A stretch of 64,000 bases of DNA from Leptobrachium leishanense (GCA_009667805.1 CM019071.1:44144250-44208249); one strand, 5' to 3'. Positions 38,890-49,627 are shown, counted from the first letter of the stretch. Notes: generated by a model from the sequence alone, not told the origin. Translations and numbers: made by a program.

Positions 38890-39180
38890 TCTATTGTGGA
38901 TATACTGCCCCAGCTCGTGGATATACTGCCCCAGCTCGTGGATATACTGCCCCAGCTCGTGGATATACTGCCCCAGCTCATGGATATACTGCCCCAGCAC
39001 GTGGATATACTGCCCCAGCACGTGGATATACTGCCCCAGCACGTGGATATACTGCCCCAGCACATGGATATACTGCCCCAGCACGTGGATACTGCCCCAG
39101 CTCGTGGATATTTGGCCCCCACCTCTCATGGATATTTGTCCCCCACCTCTCGGATATTTGCCCCCCACCTCTCATGGCTA
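38890..39180. repeat. 21-bp minisatellite in the copy B exon 4-6 interval
   Basis: About ten units of GTGGATATACTGCCCCAGCTC (given as 20+1 bases) are followed by four diverged 24-25-bp units with ATGGATATTTGTCCCCCACC. The change from CAGCTC to CAGCAC in the middle units shows block growth. The frames on both strands are open because 21 is divisible by three; they are not genes. Confidence 0.95.
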
Positions 39181-39282
39181 TATGCCCCCCAGCTCAGACC
39201 CCAGACCAGACATGGGGCGGCTGTTAGAATTCTCTATCGGCATTCGGACAGCCACCCCATGAGCTCCTCATACTTACCTTCC

Positions 39283-39402
39283 TGAGCGGCGAAGTGAAAG
39301 TTTCCCCGCTTCCGGTCGTTGAAGGACCCAAGCCGCGGTCACGTGACCGCGGCTTGGGTCCTTCAAAGAGCGGAAGCGAGGGAACTTTCCCTTCGCCGCT
39401 CG
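39283..39402. repeat. Large inverted repeat with a perfect 48-bp central palindrome
   Basis: Bases 39319-39342 and 39343-39366 are exact complements, centred on CACGTG, with arms of TTGAAGGACCCAAGCCGCGG plus TCAC. The outer arms GAGCGGCGAAGTGAAAGTTT and AACTTTCCCTTCGCCGCTC pair imperfectly. It is probably a foldback MITE, but no target duplication was recognised. Confidence 0.85.
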
Positions 39403-39448
39403 GGGGTTGGATGCGCACGACAGCCGGGTAGAGGCTGCGAGCCACTGA

Positions 39449-39569
39449 TGTAAATAAAATACATCAGTGGAAAAAAACAGACTGTGTGGCCACTACCTTG
39501 TTGTCAGTCAGTACGTCCGTACTGCACGGACGCACAGTCTGTACAAAATGTGCTCATCTGACCCTAGCC
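39449..39569. mobile_element. GTCAGACG-family MITE, right-end fragment
   Basis: The piece contains CAGACTGTGTGGCCACTAC and ends GCTCATCTGACCCTAGCC, matching the right ends of the copies at 9 kb, 16.4 kb and 47.8 kb. The left end is missing. Confidence 0.75.
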
Positions 39570-40058
39570 TAACCAGGAAGGTTTCTGGCCCTCTGTAGTG
39601 GGAGTAGGCATGGGGGCAGTTCCAGTTTTGCAGTACAGTAAAGGGATAAATCAGGCATGGTCTAAGCGGAGAGTTTTGCAACCATGATTAGTTTCCATAA
39701 TCTGTGGCAGATCAAACTGGACTGTATGCTAGAGTCCATGGCTTCACACCCTGGCAGGGAGTTTAAGGGGACGACCATGTCTGGTTGTTGCCAGGGCTCG
39801 GGGTTGATTGTGACAGAAACTAAGGGGAGAACGAAACCAGAACAGGACAATACTAGATTCTAAAGGTATGCAAGGGCTGGAGGCAGGGCAGGAACAAGGC
39901 AAGCTGGCGGTCTCTGGAAACCAGGTAAACTGAGAGGTGTGTGTGTGTGTTTGGTTTTTTTTCCCCACTTGTTTGCTGAATCGTGTCTGACTCCTCAAAA
40001 ATAAATCTGGCAAGGTGGAAGGGGTGAGCTGCCGGGTTACGCTTTTATTCTTCTGCAG
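39570..40058. other. Intron 5 remainder of copy B, nothing recognised
   Basis: No coding or repeat feature beyond a short GT run near 39937 is seen. It ends in TATTCTTCTGCAG, the acceptor of exon 6. Confidence 0.5.
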
Positions 40059-40200
40059 GAGAAAGATAATCCAAGCTCCGAGTTTAACGAGTGGAATCTT
40101 GTCGCCATAATTCACAACTTTTTTATGGCGGGGACAGAGGCGGTTTCCAGCATGCTCAGAAATGCTCTGCTCATCAATCTCTACCACCCCGAGGTGCAAG
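40059..40200 (+). CDS. CYP2 copy B exon 6
   Basis: The exon has the standard 142 bases and reads EKDNPSSEFNEWNLVAII, then HNFFMAGTEAVSSMLRNA and ends HPEVQ with a split codon at G|GTCAGT. It encodes the I-helix over the haem. The usual motif is AGTET[TS]S; here the residue at the proton-delivery threonine is alanine (GCG, one transition from ACG). The exon is otherwise intact. Confidence 0.94.
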
Positions 40201-41248
40201 GTCAGTATCGGGGCTAATGGAGTTTCTCTGACTTAGTCGCTACTCGTTACAAAAAGCCAGTAGGTAAAGTAATAACGTGCTAGAATGGGGCATTTGTTCA
40301 GGTTTCTGTCAGGAACCTAGACCAGAAACACGCACTGGTTTTTCATCTCCTTCATTCTGCTCTCAGAAGCTCTGCTTAATCCAAACCGGGTTTTGGTGCT
40401 TCTCCCTTCAGTCTTGCAAGGCATTCTGGACCTCCTATGTAAGGGTCCTTGTATTAATGCCATTGCATAGAAGTACATGGTATGCCCAGAGGTCTGTTTT
40501 ACGTGTTCCTCATATCATGTCTGCCGTGTTTTAGAATACCCAAACTCTACCATGTTTCATAACTAGCCTTGCCATGTTTCTGATGCCCAAGCCCTGCCAT
40601 GATGAAGGCGCCATGTTCCTCTGCTCTCTTCGCCCATATAGTCCTGTCGATCTCCCCCCTTAGCCCTCACTGATCTGATGATACTAAAGCTATAACCAGG
40701 CGGAGTTTTAGGGAATCTTTATGATAATTAACATAAATGTCACTTATTGTAACTTCTAAGGAAAGATACGACTGAAACCTTAAAAGCATAACCTTGTGTA
40801 GCTCACACCTTTTTGTCGGCCGGATAGGCAGTTTGAGAAAGTTTCGTGGGGGCGTCTCACTCACTAACACCAGGATTTGACCTGAATGGGGAATTTCATT
40901 GTAGCTGCAATTTTGGGGCTATTGTCTATTCACTAATACGGTGCATTTTGCTGCAATACAGCGACACCAAAGTACTGTAAGTTTGTTCTCCTATGGCATT
41001 AATAATAATTTTTTCTATTCACAGAATTGCACCAAAATTACCTGATTTTCAATTCAACAGCTTTAAACAGGCGAATCCCATAGGTTTCAATATAATAAAT
41101 GTTTTTTTTTTATTTTTTTTTACATTTATTTAATATTTTTCCAAAACCTTTCTATTTCTAAAATACTTTATTCTGTAAATTTTTTGTTTTTAAGGATATT
41201 TTTAATATTTAAACACCTTTTTACTACATTTTTAAAAGACAAGGAGAC
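40201..41248. other. Intron 6 of copy B, left part, mostly unassigned
   Basis: The only recognisable piece is a decayed fragment of the GGGTTATTCAAAG-like class at about 40880-41110 (GAATGGGGAATTTCATTG, CAGGCGAATCCCATAGG). No exon is seen. Confidence 0.45.
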
Positions 41249-41922
41249 TTACAGGGTTATTCAAAGATTTGAAAAGTCACCGCACGTTCTGTTATTTATT
41301 TTTTTCGTTCTCCGCACTTCAGGGCGATCCTAGTTTGCCGATTGCCGACCCTGTGGTGTATTCAGCAAGCGGGCCCCCGTAGTGCAGGGAATACTCACCA
41401 AACACTCACCGCAGAAACGGTTGGATTAACCACGCCGGAGAAACCCAACTAGCCGCCAATCACGGCGCAGAGCAGTTGCTAGAAAAAGCCGACACGCAGA
41501 TGAACGAGGTGGGGAAAAAAACAGAAACTGTTTGCTTGAAAGTTTCAAAAGTGAAACGCTGTTTGCAAAAAAACTTCCGAATGAAAATGTCTGGAATTTA
41601 CATATAAAATCCAATGAATGATCATAAAAAGGGCTTTCATGAAAGATGAAAAACCCATTTAAAAAAATTCCTAAACGGTTTATTACTATTAGATAGACAT
41701 GTGCACAGCACAAAATTTCGTTTTGAACTAATGGATTAGTCCTAAAATGCAATTTATTTAGTTACTAAAGAAATTCGTTTTCAGTTCTTTAGTATGAAAA
41801 CTAATTTCATTCATCCGAAAACCAATGGATACAATTACTATTGTAGTGGCTCCTCAGAGGGCTGAGATCGCTGCTTGTTACAGTATCTCTCACTCTCAGC
41901 ACAATGTGGGCCATATTACATA

Positions 41923-42022
41923 GTTGGTGCTAACTTAACCAGAGCTGTTGTAAACTTCCCAGAGCCATTATAGCCTATGGAGGTTTTCAGTTTACAACAG
42001 CTCTGGTTAAGTTAGCACCAAC
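41923..42022. repeat. Perfect 34-bp hairpin inside the hAT element
   Basis: GTTGGTGCTAACTTAACCAG plus AGCTGTTGTAAACT at 41923-41956 is exactly complementary to 41989-42022, with a 32-base loop. The pairing continues imperfectly outward (GGCCATATTACATA with ATTGTAATACTGCC). A second, wider inverted pair links GATCGCTGCTTGTTACAG at 41867 with its complement near 42235. Confidence 0.92.
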
Positions 42023-42294
42023 ATTGTAATACTGCCCCGTGTCAGGCAAAGCTGTTACAATTACTGACTGTTTGCTGCTCATCACAGCGCTCAGAGTTTC
42101 AGTAAAACTAGTAAATAATATTTTTATATATAAGAGGTTAGAACAATATTATTTCCTTGTTTTACTGAAACTCTGAGTGCTGTTAGTCAGTTACTGTAAC
42201 AACTGAGCCTGATACATTGTACTGAGAGATAATGTAACAAGCAGCCGATCTCAGCGCTCACAGCCACAGGATTTAAAGGGCTGAAAAAAAGGAT

Positions 42295-42580
42295 CCTCTC
42301 TGTATAATGTTTAGAACATCCTCCTACATTAATACCCCTGTCTGTATAATGTATACAACATCCACCTGCATTAATTAATACCCCTCTCTGTATAATATAT
42401 AGAACATCCTCCTGAATTAATTAATGTCCCTCTCTGTATAGAACATCCTCTTCAATTTATACTTTCTCTGTATAATGTATATAACATCCTCCTGCATTAA
42501 TTCCCCTCTCTGTATAATGTATAGAACATCCTCCTGCATTAATTAATGCCCCTATCTGTATAGAACATCCTACTGCATTG
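42295..42580. repeat. Tandem repeat of about 48 bp, six copies, inside the hAT element
   Basis: Units follow the pattern CCCCTCTCTGTATAATGTAT, then AGAACATCCTCCTGCATTAA TT with small gaps, here quoted in two parts. The copies differ by 10-20% and some are truncated, so the array is older than the 54-bp array. Confidence 0.85.
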
Positions 42581-43263
42581 GCATGTGGAGGGTGCAGAAC
42601 TTCGGATGTTGCACTCTTCATTGCTGGTCTCCTTCACTCATCAATGTAATATCACAAAAAGGACTGAAACTAAAATGTAGTGCATTTTATTTTAGTTTCT
42701 TTCGTTTTTTGTACTGAGCAGTTTCGTTTCTCTTGAGTCATACTAAAACTAAATTATCCCAAAATTCGGACTAAATCGTTTTAGTACTAAAACGAATGCA
42801 CATGTCTACTATTAGATATTGAATTAAAACGGGAATATTTTTAACATTGAAGCCTATGGGATTCTCCTGAATAAACCTGCAGAATGACACCACCGAACAG
42901 CAGGGCAATTCGGCTGTTTTTTGTTCTCTATGGGGGATTTCACTGCCCTCGAACAGGCAATTCACCATAATTTGGCAAACTGCCTGCTCTCTGAATAGCC
43001 GAATGCCCCATTCGCTGAATTTCAGTGTCCAGTTACATTTCGGGGCCAGATCGACTCTTTGAATAACCCTGTTAGGTGTGTGTGTGTGTCTTCTGATACT
43101 CTATTCTTTACAAACTATGGTGAAATAGAATCGCCAAATTGAGATGCAAAGCACCGAAATTGAGTTCACTTTAAATGCTTTATGAATAGGCCCCACTGGG
43201 TTCCAATTAAATAGAATTCTACTTTTAACACATTTTTACGTTAAAAAAATTCTTTTTTCCCAG

Positions 43264-43451
43264 AGAAATTACACTCAGAAGTCGATGGAGTTATCGGGCG
43301 AGACAGGATCCCAAACATTAAGGATAGACCCAACATGCCGTACACGGAAGCTGTAATGCACGAGGTCCTCAGGTTCGGCGACCTCGCTCCTTTCAGTGTT
43401 CCTCATATGGTGACCAAGGATGTGGAGTTTAAAGGATACTTCCTTCCAAAG
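43264..43451 (+). CDS. CYP2 copy B exon 7
   Basis: The 188-base exon lies between CCCAG and GTACAG. It reads [16 protein letters not shown], then MPYTEAVMHEVLRFGDL and ends GYFLPK. EVLR is the K-helix ExxR. The exon is about 80% identical to copy A by eye and shows no stop. A glycine replaces the usual arginine in E.[DE]RVIG, which is a mild change. Confidence 0.94.
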
Positions 43452-43488
43452 GTACAGAGTCACTGTGGCTCACTGGATTATACATATT

Positions 43489-44145
43489 AGGGATGCATGA
43501 TTCCATTTTTATAAGACTTCTTTTTTTTTTTTTTTCTTAGTCATGTGATGCTTTCCAATAAATTCTTTAGTATTTTGCTGAAAGCCTGCCCAATTTATGT
43601 TAATATTGAAATGTATGGCCAGGCCCCAAATTTACTTACTGCACAGGCGTACACACACCTCACCTCAGATATATATGTATATCCACACCAGACCTCTGAT
43701 ACATGTATACACCGCAGACCTCAGATGCATGTGGATCTCAGGCAATGGGGTTGCTGACAGAATGCATTAACAGCATTCCACCAGCATTCCCCTGCGGCTG
43801 ACCATGTGTTTCAGAGTGGCTGTCTGCTTGTGAAGGCTGTGATGCACTCTTGCGACCCCCCCCCCCCCCCACGAAATCACAGCTGGAGGCCACGTCACAG
43901 CCTTCACAAGCCGGCGGCTGCTCAGTGGAACACATAGCCAGCCAGAGGGGAACACTGGCGGAATGCTGTTAATGCATTCTGCCAGCAGCCCCAGTCCATC
44001 AGATACTGGCAAGCCAGCCCATGCTGGCTTCCAGATATTGGTTGAGAAATCAGGGCATTTGCACTAGTACCAAGTACTTCTGAAAATGCCAGTATCGGCA
44101 CAGATACCGATCATAGTATTGGATCGGTGCATCCCTCCTAACATT
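43489..44145. mobile_element. hAT-like element in intron 7 of copy B
   Basis: TAGGGATGCATGATTCC at the left and GGATCGGTGCATCCCTCCTA at the right form an imperfect inverted pair; the flanks ATACATAT and ACATTACA agree only in part. Inside, GAATGCATTAACAGCATTCC at 43760 faces GGAATGCTGTTAATGCATTC at 43960, a 20-bp perfect inverted pair, around a C14 run at 43857-43870. Confidence 0.6.
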
Positions 44146-44315
44146 ACAAACAATGGTAGATCTGCAACTATTTGCTATTAAAAACAAAACATTATGTAAC
44201 CATGCTTTTAGGATGCAAAGATCTGTGGGATATAGTCCTTTTCTTCAAACAGGAACATTTTGCACTTTTCAGAACTAAATCTATAAATGGAACAGTCACT
44301 GTCTTACCGTTTCAG

Positions 44316-44457
44316 GGCACAGAGGTTTACCCGCTTCTCTGCACCGTGCACCGCGATCCGACAAAATTTGAAACGCCAAACAAGTTCAATCCCAACCACT
44401 TCCTGGACGAGAACGGCAAATTCATGAAAAACGACGCCATGATGGCATTTTCTGCAG
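44316..44457 (+). CDS. CYP2 copy B exon 8
   Basis: The exon has 142 bases between TTTCAG and G|GTGATA. It reads [18 protein letters not shown], then [17 protein letters not shown] and ends MMAFSAG. It is open and nearly identical in length and sequence to copy A. The upstream intron part shows a T/C-rich tract. Confidence 0.95.
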
Positions 44458-44795
44458 GTGATACAAACTTACAAAAATTAAACGTAGGTTGTTACTCAGC
44501 AGCTTCTGGTGTTTGTCGAAGTTGCAAAATTTGACAAAGAGAAAATCAATGCAGTTACAACCAATGCCGGCATTTTTCAAACAAATTTAAAGAGAAACAG
44601 TGAAGCTTCTCCTCTTTTATGAAATGTGGGTGTTCTTTGCCATGTTTGTAGCTTCACCGGTGTTGGCATTCCCGTTCTGCCATGTGTCTTCATAATCTTG
44701 GCACTGGCACTCCAATATGACTAACAGAACTGTGTCAGCCATAAAATTGGTTCAGTAAATTTTGGGCGACAATGCTTATCCCGGGACAAGGCTGG

Positions 44796-44987
44796 ACATT
44801 AGACCTGTGCAATTTGCTTCGAATCGATAATAGGCCAAAATATTGGCATGTCGGGTCAAACTAAATTTCCTAATTATCGTAATCCGAACTGAACCGCCTC
44901 CAAATAAAATATCCCAACTCAATAAAATAATCCAATCAAATAATATATTTTAATTCAGAATTCTAAAAGAAATGTTATCTCTCTAGA
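44796..44987. mobile_element. Possible hAT left end before the 30-bp array
   Basis: TAGACCTGTGCAATTTGC at 44798 looks like the left end of the TAGNNNTGTGC hAT elements, and the following text is rich in TTCGAATCGATAATAGG-type pieces as in those elements. No matching right end was found; the 30-bp array follows. Confidence 0.35.
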
Positions 44988-45470
44988 CCTATCCCTAACC
45001 ATAAAACACACAGAAATACTATCCCTAACCATAAAACACACAGAAATACTATCCCTAACCATAAAACACACAGAAATACTATCCCTAACCATAAAACACA
45101 CAGAAATACTATCCCTAACCATAAAACACACATACTATCCCTAACCCTAAAACACACAAATACTATCCATAACCATAAAACACACAGAAATACTACCCCT
45201 AACCATAAAACACACAGAAATACTATCCCTAACCATAAAACACACAGAAATACTACCCCTAACCATAAAACACACAGAAATACTATCCCTAACCATAAAA
45301 CACACAGAAATACTACCCCTAACCATAAAACACACAGAAATACTATCCCCAACCATAAAACACACAAATACTATCCCTAACCATAAAACACACAAATCCT
45401 ATCCCTAACCATAAAACACACAAATACTATAACCATAAAACACACAGAAATACTATCCCTAAGCAGAATA
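44988..45470. repeat. 30-bp minisatellite in intron 8 of copy B, about 16 copies
   Basis: The unit is ACTATCCCTAACCATAAAAC followed by ACACAGAAAT, with some units lacking GAA or replacing TATCCC by TACCCC. The CCCTAACC core resembles the vertebrate telomere motif, but the 30-bp period and the remainder of the unit show a local minisatellite. The open frames on the reverse strand are by-products. Confidence 0.93.
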
Positions 45471-46037
45471 TGTAACTAAAACCTAAAATTAGAGGACCTA
45501 TAACCTTTACCCTTAAAGCTGGAAGGAGCAACCCTCACTTGCGCTGTATTTTTATTTTTTATTTTTTGGAAGCTGAATTGCTAAACCGGAGATCTCACCA
45601 TTTAGTAACACAATGGCCATTTCTGCCTGTTTGCTGATAATGCAGACTCTGATGTGCCACATAAGGGACGCCTTCTAGAGTTTATAACCGTTCATCCCAT
45701 AGTGAGATTTCTGTAAAGGATAAACCTACACGTTAAAAACGAGCAAATTTACATTGTTTTTCTAAAAGATCTATTCACAAAATAGATATTTTAGTCTACA
45801 AGTACATGTTCTGTGTTTCAAACAAATGCTACAGTATTTTTTTTAACTAGAAGCACCAATCTGATCACTCGGTCCTTCACTTTACCAGTCATACATCAGC
45901 CTTCTCATTGACAGGACTGATTCTTCCTGGAGATCCCATAGTTAATGAATGAAAACCAGACATTTATCCTGTATTTAATACTCCTCACAGCTGTTACTAA
46001 GTACATTATATTAAAATACTATTCTCTCCTTTTGCAG

Positions 46038-46225
46038 GGAAGAGGATTTGTCCCAGAGAACAGCTGGCCTGGATGGAAGCTTTTCTGTTCCTCACTATGA
46101 TTTTGCAGAACTTCAACCTGACCTCCCAGACTCGTTTAACCGAGGCTGATATCACCCCAAAGCTGGCCGGGTTTCAAAACTTCCCCATCCACTACGAGCT
46201 CTCATTTATTCCTCGTTATCTCTAA
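46038..46225 (+). CDS. CYP2 copy B exon 9 with stop
   Basis: After TTTTGCAG the frame reads GKRICPREQLAWMEAFL and ends SFIPRYL, TAA at 46223-46225. The haem-ligand cysteine is present, but the glycine that normally follows CP in FxxGxRxCxG is arginine (AGA versus GGG in copy A). The exon is six bases longer than in copy A because the stop lies two codons later. AATAAA at 46263-46268, 38 bases after the stop, is the nearest polyadenylation signal. Confidence 0.94.
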
Positions 46226-46262
46226 AAATGGTTACATTTATAGAATTAACTCAATTCTTCAA

Positions 46263-46268
46263 AATAAA
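46263..46268 (+). promoter_or_regulatory. Polyadenylation signal candidate of CYP2 copy B
   Basis: AATAAA occurs 38 bases after the stop of exon 9. It would give a very short 3' UTR; a more distal signal cannot be excluded. Confidence 0.4.
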
Positions 46269-46439
46269 CAGTGGCTGATGTTTACATTATGTCCTGACAA
46301 GGAGCTGATTTGTCCTTCATCTCTGAACAAGTAATGTATCCGTGAATTGTATAAATTCATACAGAAGACGACATGTCTGTTTCAGTTTGGCTCATCCGAA
46401 ATTCTGAACCACCAAACTTAAATACATCTGAATGGTGGG

Positions 46440-46470
<31 letters not shown>

Positions 46471-47397
46471 GCACCAGTCAAAATGGCTGTTTGCTGACGT
46501 TGCAAAACAAACGCCAGCATTTCACAAGTAAAATCTAAATGGGGACGTCGCAGCTTCTTCTGTTGCTCTGGATTTTGCTTTTGTGACATGTCTGTGGTTG
46601 ACGCCGTTTCTCGTACGCATTGTTTGTGTAAGGATTCTCCAGGGACTTCTGCATTTTTGAAGCCAAAGTAACTAAAATAAATATTTAAAAAATAAACACA
46701 CCAGCAGCAACCGCACAATTATTTGAGGAGAAAAATAAGGGTACATTTTTACATGTTGTGATGTTCCTTTATATGCACACTAAAATATTCTCAATCAGTA
46801 GCTGATGTTGAGAAAGGCTGAATTCGATGGATGCAGATCTTCTTCTGGCCTATAACTTTCTTTTATGGTGAAAAATCAGCTTCATAGGGGTTAATGTCCC
46901 CCACTCAATTAAAAGGTGCTCATGTTACATTTTAAAATATGTTGCAAGGTAAGTAGATAAATCAACAGAGGGGCTGCAATACAGCCCTGCAAAGCCCCGG
47001 TTAAAAAGCTGTGGGATTGCTTGCTGTTCTATATGAAAAAGGGACAGTGAAGCGGCGCAGGGATAGGTGTAGTAGTACTGGATGTGCTTCTAAGGATAGT
47101 CGCTCAATTTAAGAGCCACATTTGACATGGCTCTACAGAAGATATTAATGAGATATGAGTAAACATGAAAATGTTAAAAATAGTTTGGTTCAGAGAATTG
47201 GCAATTCCAAAATTCTAGTACCTCCAGATCTTTCATAATCTCATTTATCATCGACCTATATTCGCCAAAATGATGATGAAACATCGACAATCACCAGCAT
47301 TTCCAATCATTAAGCCCTAATGTGTAAATCCAAAATTTATGTACATTTATAAAGATTAATAATAACGTATGGAAATTTTGGCTGTACACATTAGGGC
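46269..47397. other. Intergenic stretch after copy B, nothing recognised
   Basis: There is a T30 run at about 46446-46470, followed by a region around 46475-46720 with distant similarity to 44480-44700 (AGCTTCTTCTGTTGC versus AGCTTCTCCTCTTTT), maybe an old repeat. No gene is seen. Confidence 0.5.
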
Positions 47398-47400
47398 TTA

Positions 47401-47847
47401 GGCTGGGGTCAGACGAGCGTAGTGTTCACGTCCGTGATTGCGCCTAAAAGTACGTCCGTGATAGCATGACAGACAGCCCATCGGAGCCTGACACATGAAG
47501 TACGTCCGCACTGAACAGCGGACGCACAACGGCCGCGGCCCACGGACGCAAGGCAGGCAAGAACGTACAACCCCTAGAACGGCCGCACAAATTGCGCTGC
47601 GTCCGCAACGTCTGCATAGCTTTGTGTGTGAGTGATGGAACGTGGTCAGACGGACTGCATTTATACGTCCAGCATTTTTCACGGACAAAATGGTTTTGCC
47701 TTTTAATTTATTTTTCCTCCTACATCCGTCAAAATATACGTCAGTGAAAAAACGGACTGTGTGGCCACTACTGCGTCTTCCGTACTGACGTACGTCCGTG
47801 TGCACGAACGTACAGTCCGTAGAAATCACGCTCGTCTGACCCTAGCC
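47401..47847. mobile_element. GTCAGACG-family MITE, copy 6, complete
   Basis: The ends GGCTGGGGTCAGACGAGCG and CGCTCGTCTGACCCTAGCC are flanked by TTA at 47398-47400 and 47848-47850. At 447 bases it is the cleanest uninterrupted copy in the window and shows the arrangement that is broken in the copies at 8659 and 15613. Confidence 0.92.
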
Positions 47848-47850
47848 TTA

Positions 47851-48651
47851 ATCATTAATCATTGAAACATCGAGAATCCCCAGCATTTCCAATCTTGCCA
47901 TATTGTGCCTTGGCAGCACAGTGAGGTTTTGGAGTGACAAGACAAACGCCAGAGAAGGCAACAAACTGGAAGATACTTCGAAGATTCCGAGATGGACGCA
48001 GGAACCAATTAACTAGTAGATACACACTATTTAATGAGATTATTGGGGCAAAAGGAGAATCCGAGGGATAATCTGTAAGGGTATATTTGTTTTCTATCGC
48101 CCTTGAGAAAATCCAGCCAGATGCTGCCTGGGAGGGGTCACTGGATTCAGGGTGGGGCTTCTTCTAGGAATTAAAAATAAAATGCTGATTCCAAGCAGGG
48201 AAGTTGTAGAGTCAGAACACCCTGAATAACGCATACGTATCATTTAAGGCATCTTCCCCCATGATGACAATGTGGTGGGGAAAAAGCAGGAAACCTTCAG
48301 AAGAAACACGTGCTCACAAAGAATACAGTCTCTCAGTTAACAGAGTCCGGGGATCAATGGCCGCTCCGTGCACTGCATCGCTGGTTATTTATAATTTAAT
48401 TTCAGCAAAGGCCAGAGTATGACCTTTCCAAAGATACCAAACATGAACAGGTTAATGTAAAATTTAAACTCATTTTCAATTATAAAGTGAACATTGATGC
48501 TGCACTCGCCGTCTCATTTCAAACCCCACCAGCACGTGTTGATGAGGTGTTTTGTTTTTTTCATATTATCCTCATGATTTTTTTAGTTTGTCAGAGTAAG
48601 ACGCCCCCCTGTGGTGGATAAACAAAAATATTTGTAAAAATAAAAAACGAA
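47851..48651. other. Region between copies B and C with the shared CYP2 3'-flank block
   Basis: Bases about 48117-48260 align with 12330-12478, the block after the CYP2 relic (TCACTGGATTCAGGGTGG, TAAAATGCTGATTCC). The rest contains no recognised feature. Confidence 0.55.
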
Positions 48652-49466
48652 AGGGGTTATTCAGAGACGGCTGATCTGGTCCCGAAATGTACCGAAAAGT
48701 GAGTTTCCCGTATGGTGACATTTCGGGGCCATTCAACTATTCAGAGAGCAGGCAGTTCGACAGATATTGATGAATTGCCAATGAAATACGGTGCCTGTTC
48801 GGCCTCAGTGAAATCCCCCATAGAGAAGCAATGGTTAATCTATTCACATTGAACAGCAGAGAAATGTCAGTGAAATGCCCTGATGTTCAGTGGTTTCATT
48901 CGGCAGATTTATTCAGGTGAATCCCATAGGCTTCAATGTGAAAAATATTACCGTTTTTATTCAATATCTAATAAACCGTTTATTATTTTAATCTGCAGCA
49001 AAAAGTCTCTTTATTTATTCATTTCTTTAGGATCTTATAGGTATTTTTCAGCAAATAAAATTTTATGTTTTTTTTTTTAAAAAAAAATTTAAAGCAGTTT
49101 TTCTTTTTTCTGTAACAGTCGACCTTTAAATTATCATTCATTGCATCTTTATATGTAAATTCCAGACATTTTCGTTGAGTAATTTTTTTGCAAACAGCGT
49201 TTCAATTTTGACACTTTCAATCTTTTTTTTTTTTTTCTACCCTGTTCGTCAGCTTGTCGGCTTTTTCTGGCGGCTGGTCTGCGCTGTGTTCGGCGGTTCA
49301 TCTGCTTTTTCCGACGTGTTTACCATTTTTTTTGCGGCTGTTCCGGTGGATGTTCGCCGCGTTTTCCCTGAATGCAGGGTAGGGAAATTTGATTCCCCGA
49401 AGTGCGGGGAACGAGAGAGCACTGAAATGTCAGCGTCATTTTCGGTGCTCTCTGAATTACCCCCTA
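48652..49466. mobile_element. GGGTTATTCAAAG-family DNA element, copy 6
   Basis: The left end AGGGGTTATTCAGAGACGG and the right end CGGTGCTCTCTGAATTACCCCCT form an inverted pair (the second quoted beyond its core for orientation). The orientation is the reverse of copies 2 and 5. It ends about 290 bases before exon 1 of copy C. Confidence 0.75.
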
Positions 49467-49627
49467 AGAATTTTCTTTAACACTTTTAGGTTGTGATATC
49501 CAGTTTAAAAATTACCAAAAATAAAGCAGCATTATAAAATGAAGTGGTCCATTTTTTTGGGGGGGAGGGGTGTGCTCCAGACTTCTTTGACTACAGGATT
49601 TTGTAACATAACAAGAAATGTAGCAAC

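Larger units (their letters stand above)
41694..42808. mobile_element. hAT-type element with 8-bp duplication nested in the previous one
   Basis: It starts TAGACATGTGCACAGCAC and ends ACGAATGCACATGTCTA; CTATTAGA stands at 41686-41693 and 42809-42816. The ends resemble those of the elements at 7547 and 9088 (TAGNNATGTGC). The interior has a large foldback and a 48-bp tandem repeat. No open frame resembles a transposase. Confidence 0.93.
41252..43071. mobile_element. GGGTTATTCAAAG-family DNA element, copy 5, with perfect TTA duplication
   Basis: The element begins CAGGGTTATTCAAAGATTTG and ends CGACTCTTTGAATAACCCTG, with TTA at 41249-41251 and 43072-43074. This copy gives the clearest boundaries of the family and supports a TWA-type target. 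A hAT element (41694-42808) interrupts it; without it the element is about 700 bases. No transposase is coded. Confidence 0.9.
29901..46225 (+). pseudogene. CYP2-family cytochrome P450, copy B, probably inactive
   Basis: Eight of nine CYP2 exons are found in order: 29901-30077, 32773-32933, 34650-34799, 36489-36646, 40059-40200, 43264-43451, 44316-44457 and 46038-46225, all with GT-AG sites. Four things speak against function. Exon 2 lacks two single bases and meets a TGA after 17 codons. No exon 5 (about 177 bases) is visible in the 3.4 kb between exons 4 and 6. The I-helix reads AGTEAVSS, with alanine at the place of the conserved threonine. The haem loop reads FSAGKRICPR, with arginine for the final glycine. 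The other exons are open and well conserved, so the loss is recent, or the indels are sequencing errors and the enzyme is only unusual. Same orientation as copies A and C. Confidence 0.85.

Noticed and set aside
38804..39285. Repetitive proline/tyrosine-rich frames on both strands
   Set aside because: They come from the 21-bp minisatellite, with open frames on both strands at the same place.
44975..45395. Reverse frames with hydrophobic repeats resembling a membrane protein; CCCTAA motifs resembling telomere repeat
   Set aside because: Both are effects of the 30-bp minisatellite. The period is 30 bases and not 6, so it is no interstitial telomere array.
47398..47829. 143-codon reverse frame with similar peptides at 8.7 and 16.1 kb
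   Set aside because: All lie inside GTCAGACG MITEs and follow their inverted, CG-rich sequence; frames are broken in most copies.
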